Source: Bugulina stolonifera (Eukaryota > Bryozoa > Gymnolaemata > Cheilostomatida > Bugulidae). Taken from it: a stretch of 64,000 nucleotides of DNA. The notes under the pieces were generated by a model that saw only the letters and a program-made list of their open reading frames with translations, ran no database searches and was not told the origin of the DNA. Of the stretch, positions 36,301-48,903 are shown piece after piece. The DNA is taken from NCBI GenBank assembly GCA_935421135.1, contig OW285192.1, positions 14,609,001-14,673,000 of the forward strand, written 5' to 3'. A program made the position numbers and the translations under genes. How positions within the stretch are numbered: the first letter of the stretch is position 1; every line of letters starts with the position of its first letter.

Positions 36301-38862
36301 ATCGTGGGAAATGTGACAAATGAATTGTCTAATATCGTATTACTACTTGCATTATTGAAAGCAGTCGCTAACTATCAATAAATGGGAGTATTGGAGACAT
36401 GTAAACTTGTTTAGTGAATAACAAATTGGAACCGCAAGGTGTTGGGGGAGGGGGGTATGACCATAGTTGAATGGTAAATTAAAAGCACACCTAGGATGCA
36501 AAAAACAAAAAGTTAATCATATTTACTATTAGTAATCCCTGAAAGAAGACATCCTTCTCCACTTCTGACCAAGGAGGCGCCGGAGGTTCTTTTTTGGATT
36601 TCTTACTGTTATTTTCGGCTTCAAGTTCGGCTAGCTCAGCTTCCAGCTCTTGTTGCCTGCAAATGCGACAAAAATGAATCAGAGATTGTGTTCATTATAT
36701 TATAGCCTATCAATAGCAAGGGATTCATGCACGGGGTGTATAAAAAAATTGTACCGTCTTGTTTACTCTACGTTATCATGAATAGGTTACATGTGTAACT
36801 AACCTTGCCAATTCAAGTTCTTCAGCAGCTCGTCTTTTTGACAAGATGCTCGCCTGACGTCTAGAGAGATTGCAAGATTCGTTAAGGCCATTGAAGCCAC
36901 TTGACATTCTGCACCCAGTTGAGCTTGAGTTGGTACTAGAAACACAAATAGCTGACTAATCATTCTTTTTTCATAGTTGCCTTTGGACAGAATAGTACAA
37001 CCATTTGATCAGAACTCAGTGCTGATAAAAGAGTCAAACTGGCTTTCCAAGAAAATGGGCAGTGTGACAGCCTAATATTACTGAAGCTCTATCTATAGAC
37101 AATTAAAAACGAGTTAGTTCGCAGAACAGCAAAAGGCCAGCATTACTCAGAATGATCAACAGTTTGGTGTTGGTCATCAGGATTAGGATTACCATTAATA
37201 CCTACTTTGTTTTACTTGCCTGACATTAAGAGCAATGCTCACACTGATTAGCTACCAGTGCTTTGACGCGTGCTAGTCGACAAGATTTTAGCTATATCAT
37301 AACTTAAGTAGGGCAGACCAGGCCAAGTATTGCTACTTTAACTATATATGGTAAATTTTATATTATGCCCATTCTGTTATACTCACACGTTTTTCTATTA
37401 TAATCGCACACCCAGATGAGCCTGTTTTTATTGTATTGCTAAGCTATGTATCAATCGCGTCATAGAGGGAGTTTTTAGTATAAAATGGATCGCATTATTA
37501 TTTTTCAGTAGCTACATGTACTTAAGATGCCTGATCAACTCATTATCCTGGCTGATAAGTATATTTGTTATTAACTTGTAGACCTAAAAGTAGTATTCAC
37601 CAAATATAATATTATAGCCTAACATGTCCAATGTATGCACATACTCTCTATTAGGGAATTTAGTTCTCTGGTCATACACCAGGACATCTGAAGCATTATT
37701 AGCAAATTTTTCCACAGAAACTTTGAGCTGATAGATAGGCCAAAGGCTACTTCATTCTCAATACTAAGTAGGCCTATACGTCAAAGATACCCAACGAGGG
37801 GGCCAGTTTCAGCAGTGCTCTGCTACTTGTAAGCTAGGTGTCACGATTCTTAGCTCCTCACATCAACTTTCCGTCATGTCGAAAACTGTTTTAAATTTTA
37901 TCTTTGAACCCAAGAGATCAATGAAGCATCAAAAAGGGATGGCCGATGATAAGGGGTTCTCATCTTCGACTACTGTAGCGAAGATAAACTGTTAACCATA
38001 TATGACGGAAAGTGCCTCGAGCTTGGTCCACACGTGGCTCTATTAGCATGGTCACTAACTATGCCAGGAATGTTACATCATGATTTTAACACCATGAGAT
38101 TTACAGCTATAGCCACCTCTTCATTCTGTGTTCATAAAGTGGTGAAACTTTCATGGGAAGCTTCATGTTGAACATTTATTTTAATCTTTTCAGTTAGCGC
38201 GAGTCCTATAGGCATGAGGCGTACTTTAACACCAGCCTTACCAGCTGTTTGTAGATAGTCGAGTGTCTACCTTCAGGTTGGGTTGAGACTTTGCGTCAAA
38301 TAAAGGCTAGGGTAGCATCACTAATACTGCTATTAACTATGGTCTGTGAGACTTAGCTTTCCAAGCCAAGTTGGAGTGAGCAGAACCTCACAGGGTTTCT
38401 ATGTAGGCGGCCCATGTTACCTTGGGTAAACGGTCTAGACTTGTCTATTGCACTACTAATGTAGGACCACATAAATGCAGATTCATATCAATTGCAGTAA
38501 GTGGTTCAACTTGCAAGATATGAGATTCAATATTGATAGTGTTTATCAGTGTGGTAGCCCATGGAGAGGATAGCTTGCTTTAACTAATGAAAACTTGAGG
38601 CTACTTACCTACTACATGGCTCTTTTTTCGCTTTCGAATCAGGGAGGTGCAAATCAGAACTAGCAGAAGAGCTAGGTTGCAGTTTAGGGTGCTTAATTTG
38701 AACTTTATTTTTCAAAGTCATTCTACCTCTTGGTTTTTTGATGCTGATATTATTTTCATTTGGGTTCTCATTTCGATTTTCATTCTGATTTCGAGTCTCA
38801 GTCTGACTCTCCATGTGGGTTTCACTAGATTTACTAACAACTGACCTTTTTCTAGATATCAT
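24388..38862 (-). CDS. CRAMP1: Cramped-like chromatin protein
   Basis: About 20 exons: 38609-38862, 36804-36935, 36527-36656, 36127-36271, 35761-35926, 35415-35470, 33714-33943, 33370-33523, 32893-33012, 32361-32563, 31710-31835, 27820-28056, 27165-27351, 26622-26803, 26377-26437, 25939-26166, 25769-25847, 25417-25661, 24921-25103 and 24388-24498 (about 1076 aa). A coiled-coil-like Glu-rich segment precedes the SANT-type domain (PPWSEVEKDVFFQGL ... RDFDKLHKYF ... DHIRQFYYRIVKNI). Then come the Cramped blocks ELFTVINWAEFRRRVG, LIYTGQTKVRLKGK and ISFELQPKTNVAWHRV. Later blocks are GWTSKNCSDVSMGYLYLLFG...EYEW and the C-terminal SGDSVDYMAKFEAIA. Cramped is a nuclear regulator tied to linker-histone and Polycomb-type control. 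The middle is Ser/Pro-rich and disordered. The junction between exons 26622-26803 and 26377-26437 is one base out of phase, so a boundary or micro-exon there is wrong or missing. Two transposons sit in its introns. Confidence 0.92.
28289..28296. repeat. Target-site duplication, left (GTGATACC)
   Basis: The 8-bp sequence GTGATACC directly abuts the left terminal repeat of the element at 28297-31569 and recurs at 31570-31577. Confidence 0.85.
29916..30183. mobile_element. MITE family G (copy 1), nested in the P-like element
   Basis: The ends carry repeated GACAGTTxGAAACAGGAC motifs facing GTTTCGAACTGTC motifs, with an AT-rich middle (TTGCAGAAAGTTCATTTTAA...). The copy at 49541-49799 has the same order of motifs, including GAAACTGTGTAGATTACATT. 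Terminal inverted repeats are about 60 bp and imperfect. No coding capacity is seen. Confidence 0.75.
30576..30788 (+). pseudogene. P/THAP9-type transposase C-terminal remnant
   Basis: The frame reads FLKTLFSRIHRMGEHNNNPT, then ATGFRADPRKLLIKWSV. This resembles the LFS-IR-xGxxNNPT-x2QFR-x4RKLL region near the end of P-element and THAP9 transposases. The upstream catalytic part is not visible in any frame, so the copy is broken and cannot encode a working transposase. Confidence 0.5.
31570..31577. repeat. Target-site duplication, right (GTGATACC)
   Basis: This is an exact copy of 28289-28296 at the right end of the P-like element. Confidence 0.85.
31608..31660. repeat. Hairpin of family H (imperfect copy)
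   Basis: GAAAGTTGTCCTTTTTTATC faces GAAAAAGAGGAGACAATTC. It sits 31 bp outside the right target duplication of the P-like element, in the CRAMP1 intron. A weaker relative, AGAAGTTATGTGCTCTT facing AAGAGAAGATAACTCC, is at 32030-32062 in the next intron. Confidence 0.55.
34071..35336 (+). mobile_element. Non-autonomous hAT-like transposon, 1266 bp, in a CRAMP1 intron
   Basis: The element begins CAGGGATGCCCAAA and ends TTTGGGCATCCCTG, which is an exact 14-bp inverted repeat. It is bounded by an 8-bp target duplication GCCTAGAC (34063-34070 and 35337-35344). Inside the ends are repeated GTGTCCCT and AAGGGACAC motifs, typical of hAT subterminal binding sites. No transposase frame is seen. It lies between CRAMP1 exons 35415-35470 and 33714-33943 and contains a nested inverted-repeat element (34391-34710). 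Confidence 0.88.
34391..34710. mobile_element. Foldback element with about 110-120 bp arms, nested in the hAT-like element
   Basis: The arms 34391-34510 and 34604-34710 are inverted copies at high identity with small indels. Their outer end is ATTGCTGTCAAACTGATGAC / GTCATCAGTTTAACAGCAAT and their inner end is GCAGCTACTAAAAGAGAC. The spacer is about 93 bp. It could be an independent MITE or part of the host element. Confidence 0.75.
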
Positions 38863-41800
38863 AATAATTCAGTTAAAAATTGTCATTTGACCTTGTGCAT
38901 TTCAACCAAAAACGATGGTCTTGCATATGTTAAACATAATATGCAGCTTCTATCTATTTATCAGAGTTCTGAGACAAGGTCAGTTCAGAAATTGGAAAAC
39001 AAAATGGCTTCCACTCAAATTGTTGGCAACAATAATCTATGCCAAGCTGCCACAGAACCCAGTCCACACTCATTTAATGAGTTACTATCAACTGTTTTGA
39101 ATTCATAATATGCTCCCATATGTCGTGTCTCCACAGTTGTTTCCAAAAGATTGTAAAATATCAAATAAATTTTAAAAAACAGATCTTATACCAGTGAAGG
39201 TCATGTGACCAATCATAGCATCATAGAAACCGGTGATTGGTTCAACGGTGACTGTTTTCTCTGGAGTTACTTATCAGAGAAAGGAATCTTTACTAAACGA
39301 TACATACCTTTTAACAATATTGGTATCTCTTAGTGTAAACTAAGTTAAGAGAAAGTCACTAAAAACATTATACAAAAATTTAAGTAAGTTCAGTGTTTTC
39401 AATGTTTTGGTAAGCAGCGTGGTGGCGGGAAATAACAAGGGAAGTCCTCGGATTTTCCACTTGTGATTGGGTAGTTTGTTTATCACGTGGTTTTAGTTAG
39501 AAGTCTAACTAGTTAGTGTTTGTCAAATAACGGGGCATATGGGTTAAACCCCGTACATTAGTTAGGTATTCGGCCTGTGTTTAGATCGTTGATTTAAAAG
39601 CGCAACTCTTAGTGAGGCTGACAGGTGACAAAGTGGTATATAGGTATATGGTTTATGTACCCCTTTGACAGGTGACAGGTAACCGGTGACAGTGGCAGAG
39701 ATGATCAAAATGCAACGCAACTGATACTATAAGTTTTGATGTAATTATGCTCGTGCACCCTGTGAACAGTGAACTTTTGACATTCACCTCACCCTTCTTG
39801 CTCCTTGATTCACCTCTGAAGTTTGGATTAAACATAGCATCTTGTAAATGTAAAAGCAAAAGGTAAGGTAAGAAAGAAAGCACTGCCAAAAGAAAATCAA
39901 ATTCAACATCATTTAATTTAATTTCATAGTTATAATTTAATAATAGTATCTATGATGATATTTATAATTTTAATTTAAAACTAATATTGTATAATTACAT
40001 TTAGATATACATTGATGTTTATATTAACATTAGATTAGACATTCATAAGATAAGATACCCTAACCCAGAGCAGAGCCTTTAGAAATTTCAATTAGTGTGA
40101 ACAGCTCTGTGCCAACCAATGATACAAAAGCTGTTACCAAGGAAAATTAGAGGTTGGATTTGAGGATTGGATGAGTCCAAGTAACACCAGCACCACCATA
40201 TCATTGCTGCGCCCGGCTTGGTAACAAGAGTACAGCAATATAACATACAACCAGAGCAGAGTGCAAAGCCGTCCAGGCAGACACTAGCTACTTATACTTA
40301 TGCCCGGCCTAACACTTCTGTAGGGAGGATGACCTCAAACTCGGTCTTGGCTGGTGGGAAGAGTGGTCTGTAGCCACAAATCGACAGCAGTAGAGGGTGT
40401 AGTGGTGGACTTCCACACCAGACTACTGTGGGCACGGCTCCAGTGCTAAGCTGTAGGAGGTATGGGTCAGAGGACTAATGTTTCATTACAGGGTAGTAGG
40501 AGAGCATCTATGATGTGTTGGGGCTGTGGGTCCGAGTTAGTGGAGTAGAAAAGAATCCTGGACTGCACTTGGAACCCAGGTCAAGTTAGATGCTTGTATG
40601 TTTACTGTTAGCCTAAATGGTATAAACCCGCTATATAAAGTATGATATTACCTTATTGGCAGCCCAGAAGCAACTGGCGCAAACAGGGAAAAACACGGTA
40701 CTTACATTGTAGGCTATATACTAAAAATGCTTCCGGACCGAGGTCAACGGATAATACCAATTACAATTTGAACCAGAAACGGGTCGCCGTATACATAATA
40801 TTGTAAGAAGGGTCTCGGCGTATTATCAGGGTCATACAGTAGTATTGAAGGTGCTGCACAATCAAATACACTGCGAAGATGCATTGTCAAATAGACATCA
40901 CCAGGCATATTAAAGCAGTCTCCAGGGACCAAAAAGGGTACAATAGTTAATGTAGAGCAGTAATGAAATACAATTAGTCATATTGGTCCATTGCGTCTCT
41001 TAGAACGGAAGTGGGTACGGCTTGTGGCCTGGAAGACAAAAATATCTGATACTCATACATGTGATGACAACTCCAATATTAATCTGAAAGTTTGATGACC
41101 TGACTTCTTTTTGGATATCAAGGGCACTAAGATTTGAAGAGGCAAGTCTTAGCAGCTTAGCAAGAGAAGGCTTTCAGTTTTATCAATTTTCACAAGGTAT
41201 TAGAAGAGATTAGATATGAGTCATCAGTTTAGTAGCTAGGGTCTGTGGATTGAGCTTTGTTGCATCATAATATTATGTAATCTCATGGGAAACGTCTGTA
41301 TTGAAATTTGCAGCCTAGATTCTATATCATAGTCCTCACCTTGTAATCCAAAATATAGAAGGCTAGGTAGGTCTAATAGTGGTGGATGATTATTATAATA
41401 TTATTTGATTAATTGGCAGCAATATAATCTGCTGTTTTATCGAGGATATCACATGCCAATTAAAATTGCTGTTACAGGTATAAAGAACAATCTTCATAAC
41501 TATGATATTTCACGAAAGATCTATATCCTGTGGACTCAGGCGGTCTTAGCAGGTAAAGTACAAGTTGAGTAATTAGTAATCATAGAATCTCATGCTGACT
41601 TTTCTAATTAGCTGACTAGGATATAGCCGAGTAAGATGTGCATGTGATTATTTGGATTTGCCTGTCTGAAGTAGTAGATCAGTTTTGTTTACAATGTCTC
41701 ACTTTCTTGTTTACTCAGGTAGAAGGAGTCTGAATAAAGCTACTGGAGGAAATATGGAGTATTTAAGGTGTTACCGTCATGTTGTAAGTATAATATGATA

Positions 41801-43831
41801 ATATGCTCCAAATACTTTTACACAAGTTGTGGTAACTGATTTTTTCAATGTTCACATGAATATTTGTTGATGAATATCTACTCAGTTAATTGTGCGGTTT
41901 ACTAATTTTAGGGCCTTGTATTGTTTTTGGACTAAAACTCAGTGTGAAAGGAGCAAAGATCGTAGAATGAGACACCAACTAGTCAGCCTGAGTCAACCTG
42001 TCTACTCACAGCAGGTATAATATATATATATCTGTAATGTAACATTGCGCTGTTTTATTGGTAAAACGGTATGTCCCTATAAGAAAGCTTGCATCTAAAT
42101 CCATGGTGAGTAAAATTGGAAATTATATTACTTCTAGGTTCTGTCTGCTGTGAAATTAAAATTTCAATTTCATCCTAATATGGCAGATTTATAGCATGGA
42201 AATTGAAATGTTTGATGACATGCTTGGATTAGATTTGATCAACATACTTTTGGATCATGAACATTCATAAGCTATTGATTATGGGAAGTTGTCTGCTCCC
42301 AACCTGTTAGTCAACAAGTTGAGAGAGGACAACTTTACATTATAGTTAGTAGCTGGCATCTATCACAGTGTCATGCTTTAAAACTAACACTAATCTATTG
42401 AGTCTCAGGTTGCATTAGCTAGCCACCATGTATCTGGGCAGTGTTGACCATTTATGTCAAACAGTCTACTCAATCTAATTATATTATACTATTGGAATTA
42501 AAGATCTAAAAGGCCAAAGTTTTAAATATTCTACATTAGGTTCCCCAGGAGAATGCAACTCTGAACATTTCAACATCCCCATAGAAGTTGGAGAAATCAT
42601 GGAAAGAAAGTAAAATAAAGTAATGATACGTATTTGGGTGCAGGCCGGCAGATCAAGTTTTCTGTTTGTCGGCAAACATTTCAATCAATAGGTAATTGTA
42701 TGGTTTGTGTATAATCATACTTGTATTACTATTCTCCTTTTACTGAACCTATTCTTACCCTGGTCCATTTTAATGAAGTGGATTGCCATAACTACTGGTT
42801 GCCAGGGTCTTACATAACAAAATATAATAATACACATTCGTCAGCAACTGCCTATTCATAAAATATGCTTAAGGGCTTCACTTAAACTTGTAACTTTTAA
42901 TCTCATTAGTAACCCGGAGCATTAGCCACTTCTCTATTAAAATTAGAATAATGCATGGCTGGCACGATAATAATGCAGTTAGTAATATAAATGCTGACTG
43001 GTATAGGCGGCAGCTGCCTCCTAGGTGCTGCTACAAGGAAGAATTCTACAGTTGATCACATCTGAAGGTAAGTTTAATCTCGTAGTATTAATTTACTACT
43101 AGTATAGCACTATTAGTAACTGAAAAGGTAGTATGGGCTGATATGCAAGTTTTACTGTAATTTGTTATTTGAGTTTGTCACATTAGACAAGAACATTTTA
43201 ATTTATTAATTGTATTGTAATTATTTATGTAAATAAATACCAGTTACTTGACTATTATACACACTGTTTTTTTTGCATTCCTAGAGCAGAAATTAATGCT
43301 TCGCTGCTTAGTAGTAAAAGTATACCTTTACAATTTACACTTTCCTGCAATAAGACTACTTTTCGTATTATCATTGCTAACTAATCTCTCCGTTACTGCT
43401 GCACTGGAGGTACTTTACTAAAAATGCCATTGTCAATGAATACGCAAAACTTACTTTGTATCTCCTCTATTGCTGCTGCTCAAAGAGCAACCATGTACAT
43501 AGAGATCTGTTTTAGATGTCCAAGTGCCTCCATGCTCTATTTAAACCTTATCTTGTTTTCCAATATTATGTGAATAGTCAAAACTCTAACTTCTCTAAAT
43601 GAATGAGTGACTGACGTCATAATATGTGTAGGGTGGTTTTCTCCAGTGCATGCTGTAATTATATATTAACACAACCTGTCAGAATTAAAAAGTTAATAAT
43701 GTTTCTTGTAGACCATCACTTGACAGTCTGGTTATTGTGGGTATAATCAATAATTAATTTCCCCGGACTGAGCAGACCAAGCCTTGACACCAATGCTATA
43801 GTTGCGTTTTTGTACTTCTATTCTAGGAATC
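38863..43831. other. Intergenic, 5 kb, no assigned gene
   Basis: The part next to 38863 should be the CRAMP1 promoter, including CCAATCATAGCATC near 39211. A minus-strand frame of 62 codons at 40744-40932 (VPGDCFNMPGDVYLTMHLRS...) looks protein-like but has no recognised family and no partner exons. A family H hairpin lies at 42284-42337. A CRE-like TGACGTCA lies at about 43612. A donor-like AAG|GTAAGT at about 43067-43073 may end a non-coding first exon of the Tctex1 gene. Confidence 0.45.
42284..42337. repeat. Hairpin of family H (imperfect copy)
   Basis: GGAAGTTGTCTGCTCCCAAC faces GTTGAGAGAGGACAACTTTA with a short loop. It matches the right arm of 121-161 over GAGAGAGGACAACTT. Confidence 0.65.
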
Positions 43832-46800
43832 ATGGACTCTCCTACTAGCGCCTCTACTATGCATAAATCTGGCACTCTGATGACTGTGATGGAAGAATCA
43901 AAATCTAGCATTGCAGATACAGATAACTCTAGGTATTATATGCATATTGTACTGTATTGTACTGTAGAAGTGTGAAGGCATGACTAAATATGGGGGAGAA
44001 ATACTCCAGTGCTTGAAAAATTATCAATTCTCTGCATTATTAAAACAATCTGCTACTGTTTTGACAGAAATAGAATGTTAAAGTGCCAGCTCCTTTCTGT
44101 AGGTTACACTGTATTTCATTGTAATATGTTCCCACTAGTATTCATTGGAGTCTTTTAGTGAAATTCTCGTTAATGTTATTAGAAGGAGAAGCAAGGATGG
44201 TATAAAGCGGAAAGATTCGGGGCCCAAAACTACTGATCCCTTTTCTCACAAATCCCGTAATTGGGCCAATGTTAGGAGAGTATCGATGATGAGCAACTTT
44301 AGCACAAGTTCACGGAAGTTTGATCCAACACCTGAACCACAGAGGACTGTACCGCCAACATATAGGTAAGTATTACCACGCTTCTAAAACTGGACTCAAA
44401 TGTTACATCATTAAACATCATGGAATATACCAATTTTTTATCCTTATTTACTGCAGACTGTATCCAAAGGAAGAGGAAGAATTCCATTGGTGGAAGGCCA
44501 AGCCTTTAATTCAGGATCTTCTGAGTGTTTATTCGTCTGATTTAACATATAACCCCAAGGCTTGTTCAAGGCAGTGTCTCATACTAGCTGGTAAGCTTCC
44601 TTCCACTTCCAAAAAGGGGAGTTTTCTCCTCCCTGTTCAATGAACTTTCTAGACAATGTGCTTTTTGTGTACTGTGTATGTCATTTAAACTGACACTTGC
44701 AAGGTATTATGTGTTGTATTATAATATTTATGTTCATGACGTACCCATGCATGTGCCCCTATACAACATACATGTACTCCTATGTGTCGCAGAAGTACAA
44801 TTAATTTGGATTTTGAGAATTGTTTATCTAGTAGGACTCGGGTTTAAGAACTAAACCCAGTTGGCGGTAAATTGACTACATTGACTATATATAATATTGT
44901 TGTTGTTTCCTAATGCACCATAAATGTATGAAAATGTACTTTAAGCAAATATTTTAGGATACATTTGTCAGGACATGAAGGTTCAACATGTCCTTCAATC
45001 TTGTAGCAAAACACTAACCACTAAAATGATAATATTGATAGCTGTCCTAAATGATACAGACAACTACTGTAGATTATTTATCCAGAAAATATTTTTAAGC
45101 TGCTATTTTGGTGTTATCTTTTTTACTCTGTATTGTAAAAGATCATAAATAGTAACTTGGAATGTAGTATAATAATTATTATACCCATTAATATACCCAT
45201 TTCAGGGGCATTTTTTCAAGTTTTTAAACTGGGGTCTCCATAGGCCGGGGGTCCAGGGGGCCGCCGGGGGTCCAGGGGGCCGCCTAGGCACCTGGCGGGG
45301 TCCGGGGCAGCGCCCCGGCCGCCGGAGCTTTTTCAGCATAACTCACAAAAAGAGAAGGGTTTTAGAACACTGCACACCGTTGCTTAAATCTCCTGTTTGT
45401 TGCAGCTAGATAGCACACTACTGAAAAAATATATTCAAGATTAGTTTGATTGCTAACTACATGTATATTGCCGGGTAGCGTCTATATTCAAGAACTTAAT
45501 TAAGTTCAGAATAGGACATTCAAAGTACATGTAATTACTAAAAAACTGAGTCCGAGTCATGCAAGACCCAGAAGTGTGGGTGCGACTTTTATAGCTAGGC
45601 TGTGTGTAGGGGTTCTGGTTAGTGTCATGAGAAGGCCAGAGAGAGTACCTGATATCCTAGCTGGAAAGAGTAAGAAACTGTACGAGTTAACTTCAGTAAG
45701 ATAACTTTATTGAACAGCAGTCTACAGAAAACCAAAGCTAGAATGAAAAATTGTGCTCCCAATATATGAATTATAGTTCTCAACCAAGGACACAAAGTCA
45801 AAAATGCGATAAATCAAAAAGCCAAAAAGGGTCCGAGCTATAATAGGTACAAACTGGTCTCGAATTACAAGTATAATAAAATGTATGACTACATATCAAA
45901 AAGACTATCGGCGCATTTCAGAGATGAATACATAGCAATAATCGATATCATATAGGTTTACAGGAAGGGTAATAAAAGATAACCAAAAATGGGCAACATG
46001 TATACTTGTGATTCACACGACAAAGCAGTCAAATAAAGACAATGCAAGGGGATATAGCGGATGCTTACTTCCAATTATATCTGAAGTTATAGTCGTTTGG
46101 GAGTCTGCATCACTCAAGAATTTTATTCCTCATGTTTCGAAACTAGTTCTAATATCATCATTAGCAACTTCATCTCCGATGGTGATACTTGGACTAGCAT
46201 CGAAATATAAGGAGTAAAATTCAAAAAGTGTCTGGTACTACTTTACACCATAAAACATCTTCAAATGTACATGTGTATATAGTAAATAAAAAATAATGCT
46301 GTTGCCAGACACTGCTATTGCTTTAAACCAAAACTAAGTTCTCACTCCATGCTTGCACAGCTTGCTGCTTGGTTTCTTTCACCTCAACTACTGTCTACCA
46401 GAAACAACCATCTCTACTTCACCCGCACATGGTGCTGTGTTATCCGGAGCAGATAATTATGCTTCATCTCCTGTTCCAGCCTGTAGTCTTGTAAAACAGA
46501 AACTTTTATACATTTGAAGTTGAATGAAACCTAGTAAACCCTAGATTAGTTATAATATTGTGGTGGACGACCACAGCGACACTTGTTTGCAAAACAACGT
46601 CGACCCTTAAGGATATCCTGAGATACCTGTATATACTTATCACTGTAAAGGACTAGCCACACTGTTATTACTTTTACTATGAATGTTTACTACCCATATA
46701 TATTACATTTTTAGAACTATTACAGCGGCAAATTTTTAGTCATCCTTACCTAATGGGATCTTGGATAGTTGTACGAGGCTTGGCGAAAGTTAGAAGTCAC

Positions 46801-48903
46801 TCTGTTTTATCTACAAAAAAGCAAGAAAATATTTTATAAATCAGTCTTCCCTATGCTTTCAACTAGTACACTTCTTTAAACAAATATAATATGTAACCAG
46901 CACTAGAGCACTCTGGACTTGTTCTGTCTAGTTAGGAGCATAACTGCAAGGAGGGTGGACTCGGTGGTGCATAATCAATCAAGGCTAGGTAGCCATCTGT
47001 TACATTGCTAAAGCTGTTGGGTAGTTGTGGTAGCGAGGGTCATTGTTCACATCCATGACAATGTATCTAACTAATGAACCCTATTCTACAGAACATCTAG
47101 AGTTCTAATAAAATTAAACCAAATAAAAATAAAAATGCTAAATCAAAGCGCAATTCTGGTGCTTCTAAAATTAAGTAATAAAACTCTTGATATAATCCAC
47201 ACTCCACAGCATCATATCAATATTCATGCAGGGATCTCATTGTATTAGTTTGAAATTACAAATATCAAACTACATTTTTCATACTGATATTGTAAAACTT
47301 TCACAACAGTAGAATAGAATAAAATAATGAAACTGAGGTTCATTATTAACCAAAGGTAAACATTAAATAATCTTTTAAAATTGTGTTTTATTAACATGAA
47401 ATAATATTTTATCTTTGTGTTTAATTTTGGTTAATAATGAACCTCAGTCAACCAATCAATAAATTTATTAAACATGAAAATAAACTAAAACTAAAGTGAA
47501 TAAAACGGTTTAAGTAAAGTACTAAAAATTGAGCAAGTGTTAGAATTTAATAAAAAATATAATGAAGTATAATAATTATAATATAATTAGCAATATAAAT
47601 AAATATATATAATACAAATAATAAATAAAAATGCAAGCAATATTATAGGACTATATTATAAAATACTATTATTTATATTCAATAATTATAATAATAATAT
47701 TGATTTTTTTCAAATTTTTGCAACTGTAGAGTTACCCGTTGAGATTCTTATCAACAAAAATATTTACCTGTAAGTTGAACAAGTAAATTAATTTTTACTA
47801 CACACCTGAAAAACTTGATTAGAGATGTTTGTCTTACCTTTTTCATCTAGGTTCCATTCTTTTCTATTTTATTTGGGCAACTGGGCAACAAACCGCGACT
47901 ACTAACTTTGACCTTGACCATAGCAAGTAAAAGATTAACTTGAAATGTTATAAACTCATAGCCCATCTTTTGTTAATCAGCATTAGCTAGGTTGGGGCTT
48001 TAGCTTAATCCCCATAATTACTGCTTAAGCCTAATGTTAGCAGGCTAACTGCTATTCACCGCGGCACACTTATGTGTATGAATTGCTAAGAGATGGTGAA
48101 TGTATTCAAACGACGCTTTTGATTGATTTTTCTGATTTTATTGGACTGTGCAATGATATAATATCTGTTTTTTGTTTTTTTTTGACATAGAAAAGGGGGG
48201 TCGCGCGACCCTGGCGCCAGTAGCAAAAAAACGCCACTGCATTTGTCAGATTCTATGGAACATCGTAATCTGGTATTTCTTGCTTTATATATTCCTGCTA
48301 GTATATATAATAATATCCGTGGCGCCAAACACAATTCATTAACGTGGCTGCCCAATAGCAGAGCTAGTCGAGGGGCCACCACAGCTCCTAGAGCTGGATA
48401 TTATTATAGTTTGACATAGCACAAAGGGAAACCTTCTCTGGGACGAAAACCTCCAGGTCATTGGCGGGACTCGAACCCACGTCTTTGCAGATAACTTGCG
48501 GCATTGCTGCAAGACCAGAGTGACTAGCGCTAGTCTACTCGGCCACCAACATCTAATGGGCAGTCATTCAATTTTTTATACAATAATGTTCCTTTTCTGT
48601 ACATAATTGTAAATATTTGGCCCAAAAACTAATTTTAAGTCATAATTCGTAATTTATAGCTGATAAAAGAATTTTGTAACTCTCAATCTACTTTCAGATA
48701 TGGTGAAGAACAAGATGAAGATGTTGGGCTGCAACAGACATAAGATTGTTGTTACAGTGGATATTGGAGAAAACAAGGGACAAGCTGTCACCCTCGCTAG
48801 TCGTTGTTGTTGGGACACCAAGACGGATAACTCTCTGCATATTGAACAGATAACTAATGACGTTTTTATAGTAGTTGGCGTTTATGCTATATATAAGGAT
48901 TGA
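43832..48903 (+). CDS. Tctex1-domain dynein light chain (DYNLT4/DYNLT5-like)
   Basis: The four coding exons are 43832-43932, 44183-44365, 44457-44590 and 48698-48903, all phases closing at 207 aa. The N-terminal third is Ser/Arg-rich (RRVSMMSNFSTSSRKF, PPTYR), as in DYNLT4/5. The Tctex1 fold follows: an N-terminal helix region (DLLSVYSSDLTYNPKACSRQ), helix MVKNKMKML, then strands KIVVTVDIGENKGQAVTLAS, RCCWDTKTDNSL and the terminal DVFIVVGVYAIYKD. These proteins are accessory light chains of dynein, mostly in cilia or the axoneme. The third intron is 4.1 kb and holds a GC-rich patch, a MITE and a SINE. The frame upstream of 44183 is open but does not fit the phase of exon 1, so the acceptor TTATTAG just before 44183 was chosen. 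Confidence 0.88.
45232..45328 (+). repeat. GC-rich island with repeated GGGGTCC/GGCCGCC motifs
   Basis: A stretch of about 100 bp is made of GGGGGTCCAGGGGGCCGCC doublets followed by GGGGCAGCGCCCCGGCCGCC. It stands out sharply from the AT-rich intron around it. It includes the palindrome GGGGCxGCGCCCC. It may be the end of a mobile element, since no matching partner is seen nearby. Confidence 0.5.
47332..47448. mobile_element. 117-bp MITE with perfect 23-bp inverted ends
   Basis: ACTGAGGTTCATTATTAACC then AAA at 47332-47354 is exactly reversed at 47426-47448. The core is AT-rich. It lies in the large intron of the Tctex1 gene. Confidence 0.8.
48430..48547 (-). mobile_element. tRNA-derived SINE (family 1)
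   Basis: On the minus strand there is a pol III A-box-like TGGCCGAGTAGACTAGCGC and a B box GGGTTCGAGTCCCGCC about 55 bp later, followed by a non-tRNA tail (AATGACCTGGAGGTTTTCGT). Clover-leaf pairing is broken and the spacing resembles a Leu/Ser-type tRNA, so I call a SINE and not an active tRNA gene. Confidence 0.6.

Noticed and set aside
40744..40932. Minus-strand frame with protein-like composition (VPGDCFNMPGDVYLT...)
   Set aside because: No recognised family and no plausible partner exons. Kept only as a remark in the intergenic entry.
44145..44182. Extension of the Tctex1 exon upstream to 44145
   Set aside because: The frame is open but does not match the phase left by exon 1, whereas the TTATTAG acceptor before 44183 does.
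48430..48547. Possible intact tRNA gene
   Set aside because: A and B boxes are present, but stems do not pair fully and a SINE-like tail follows.
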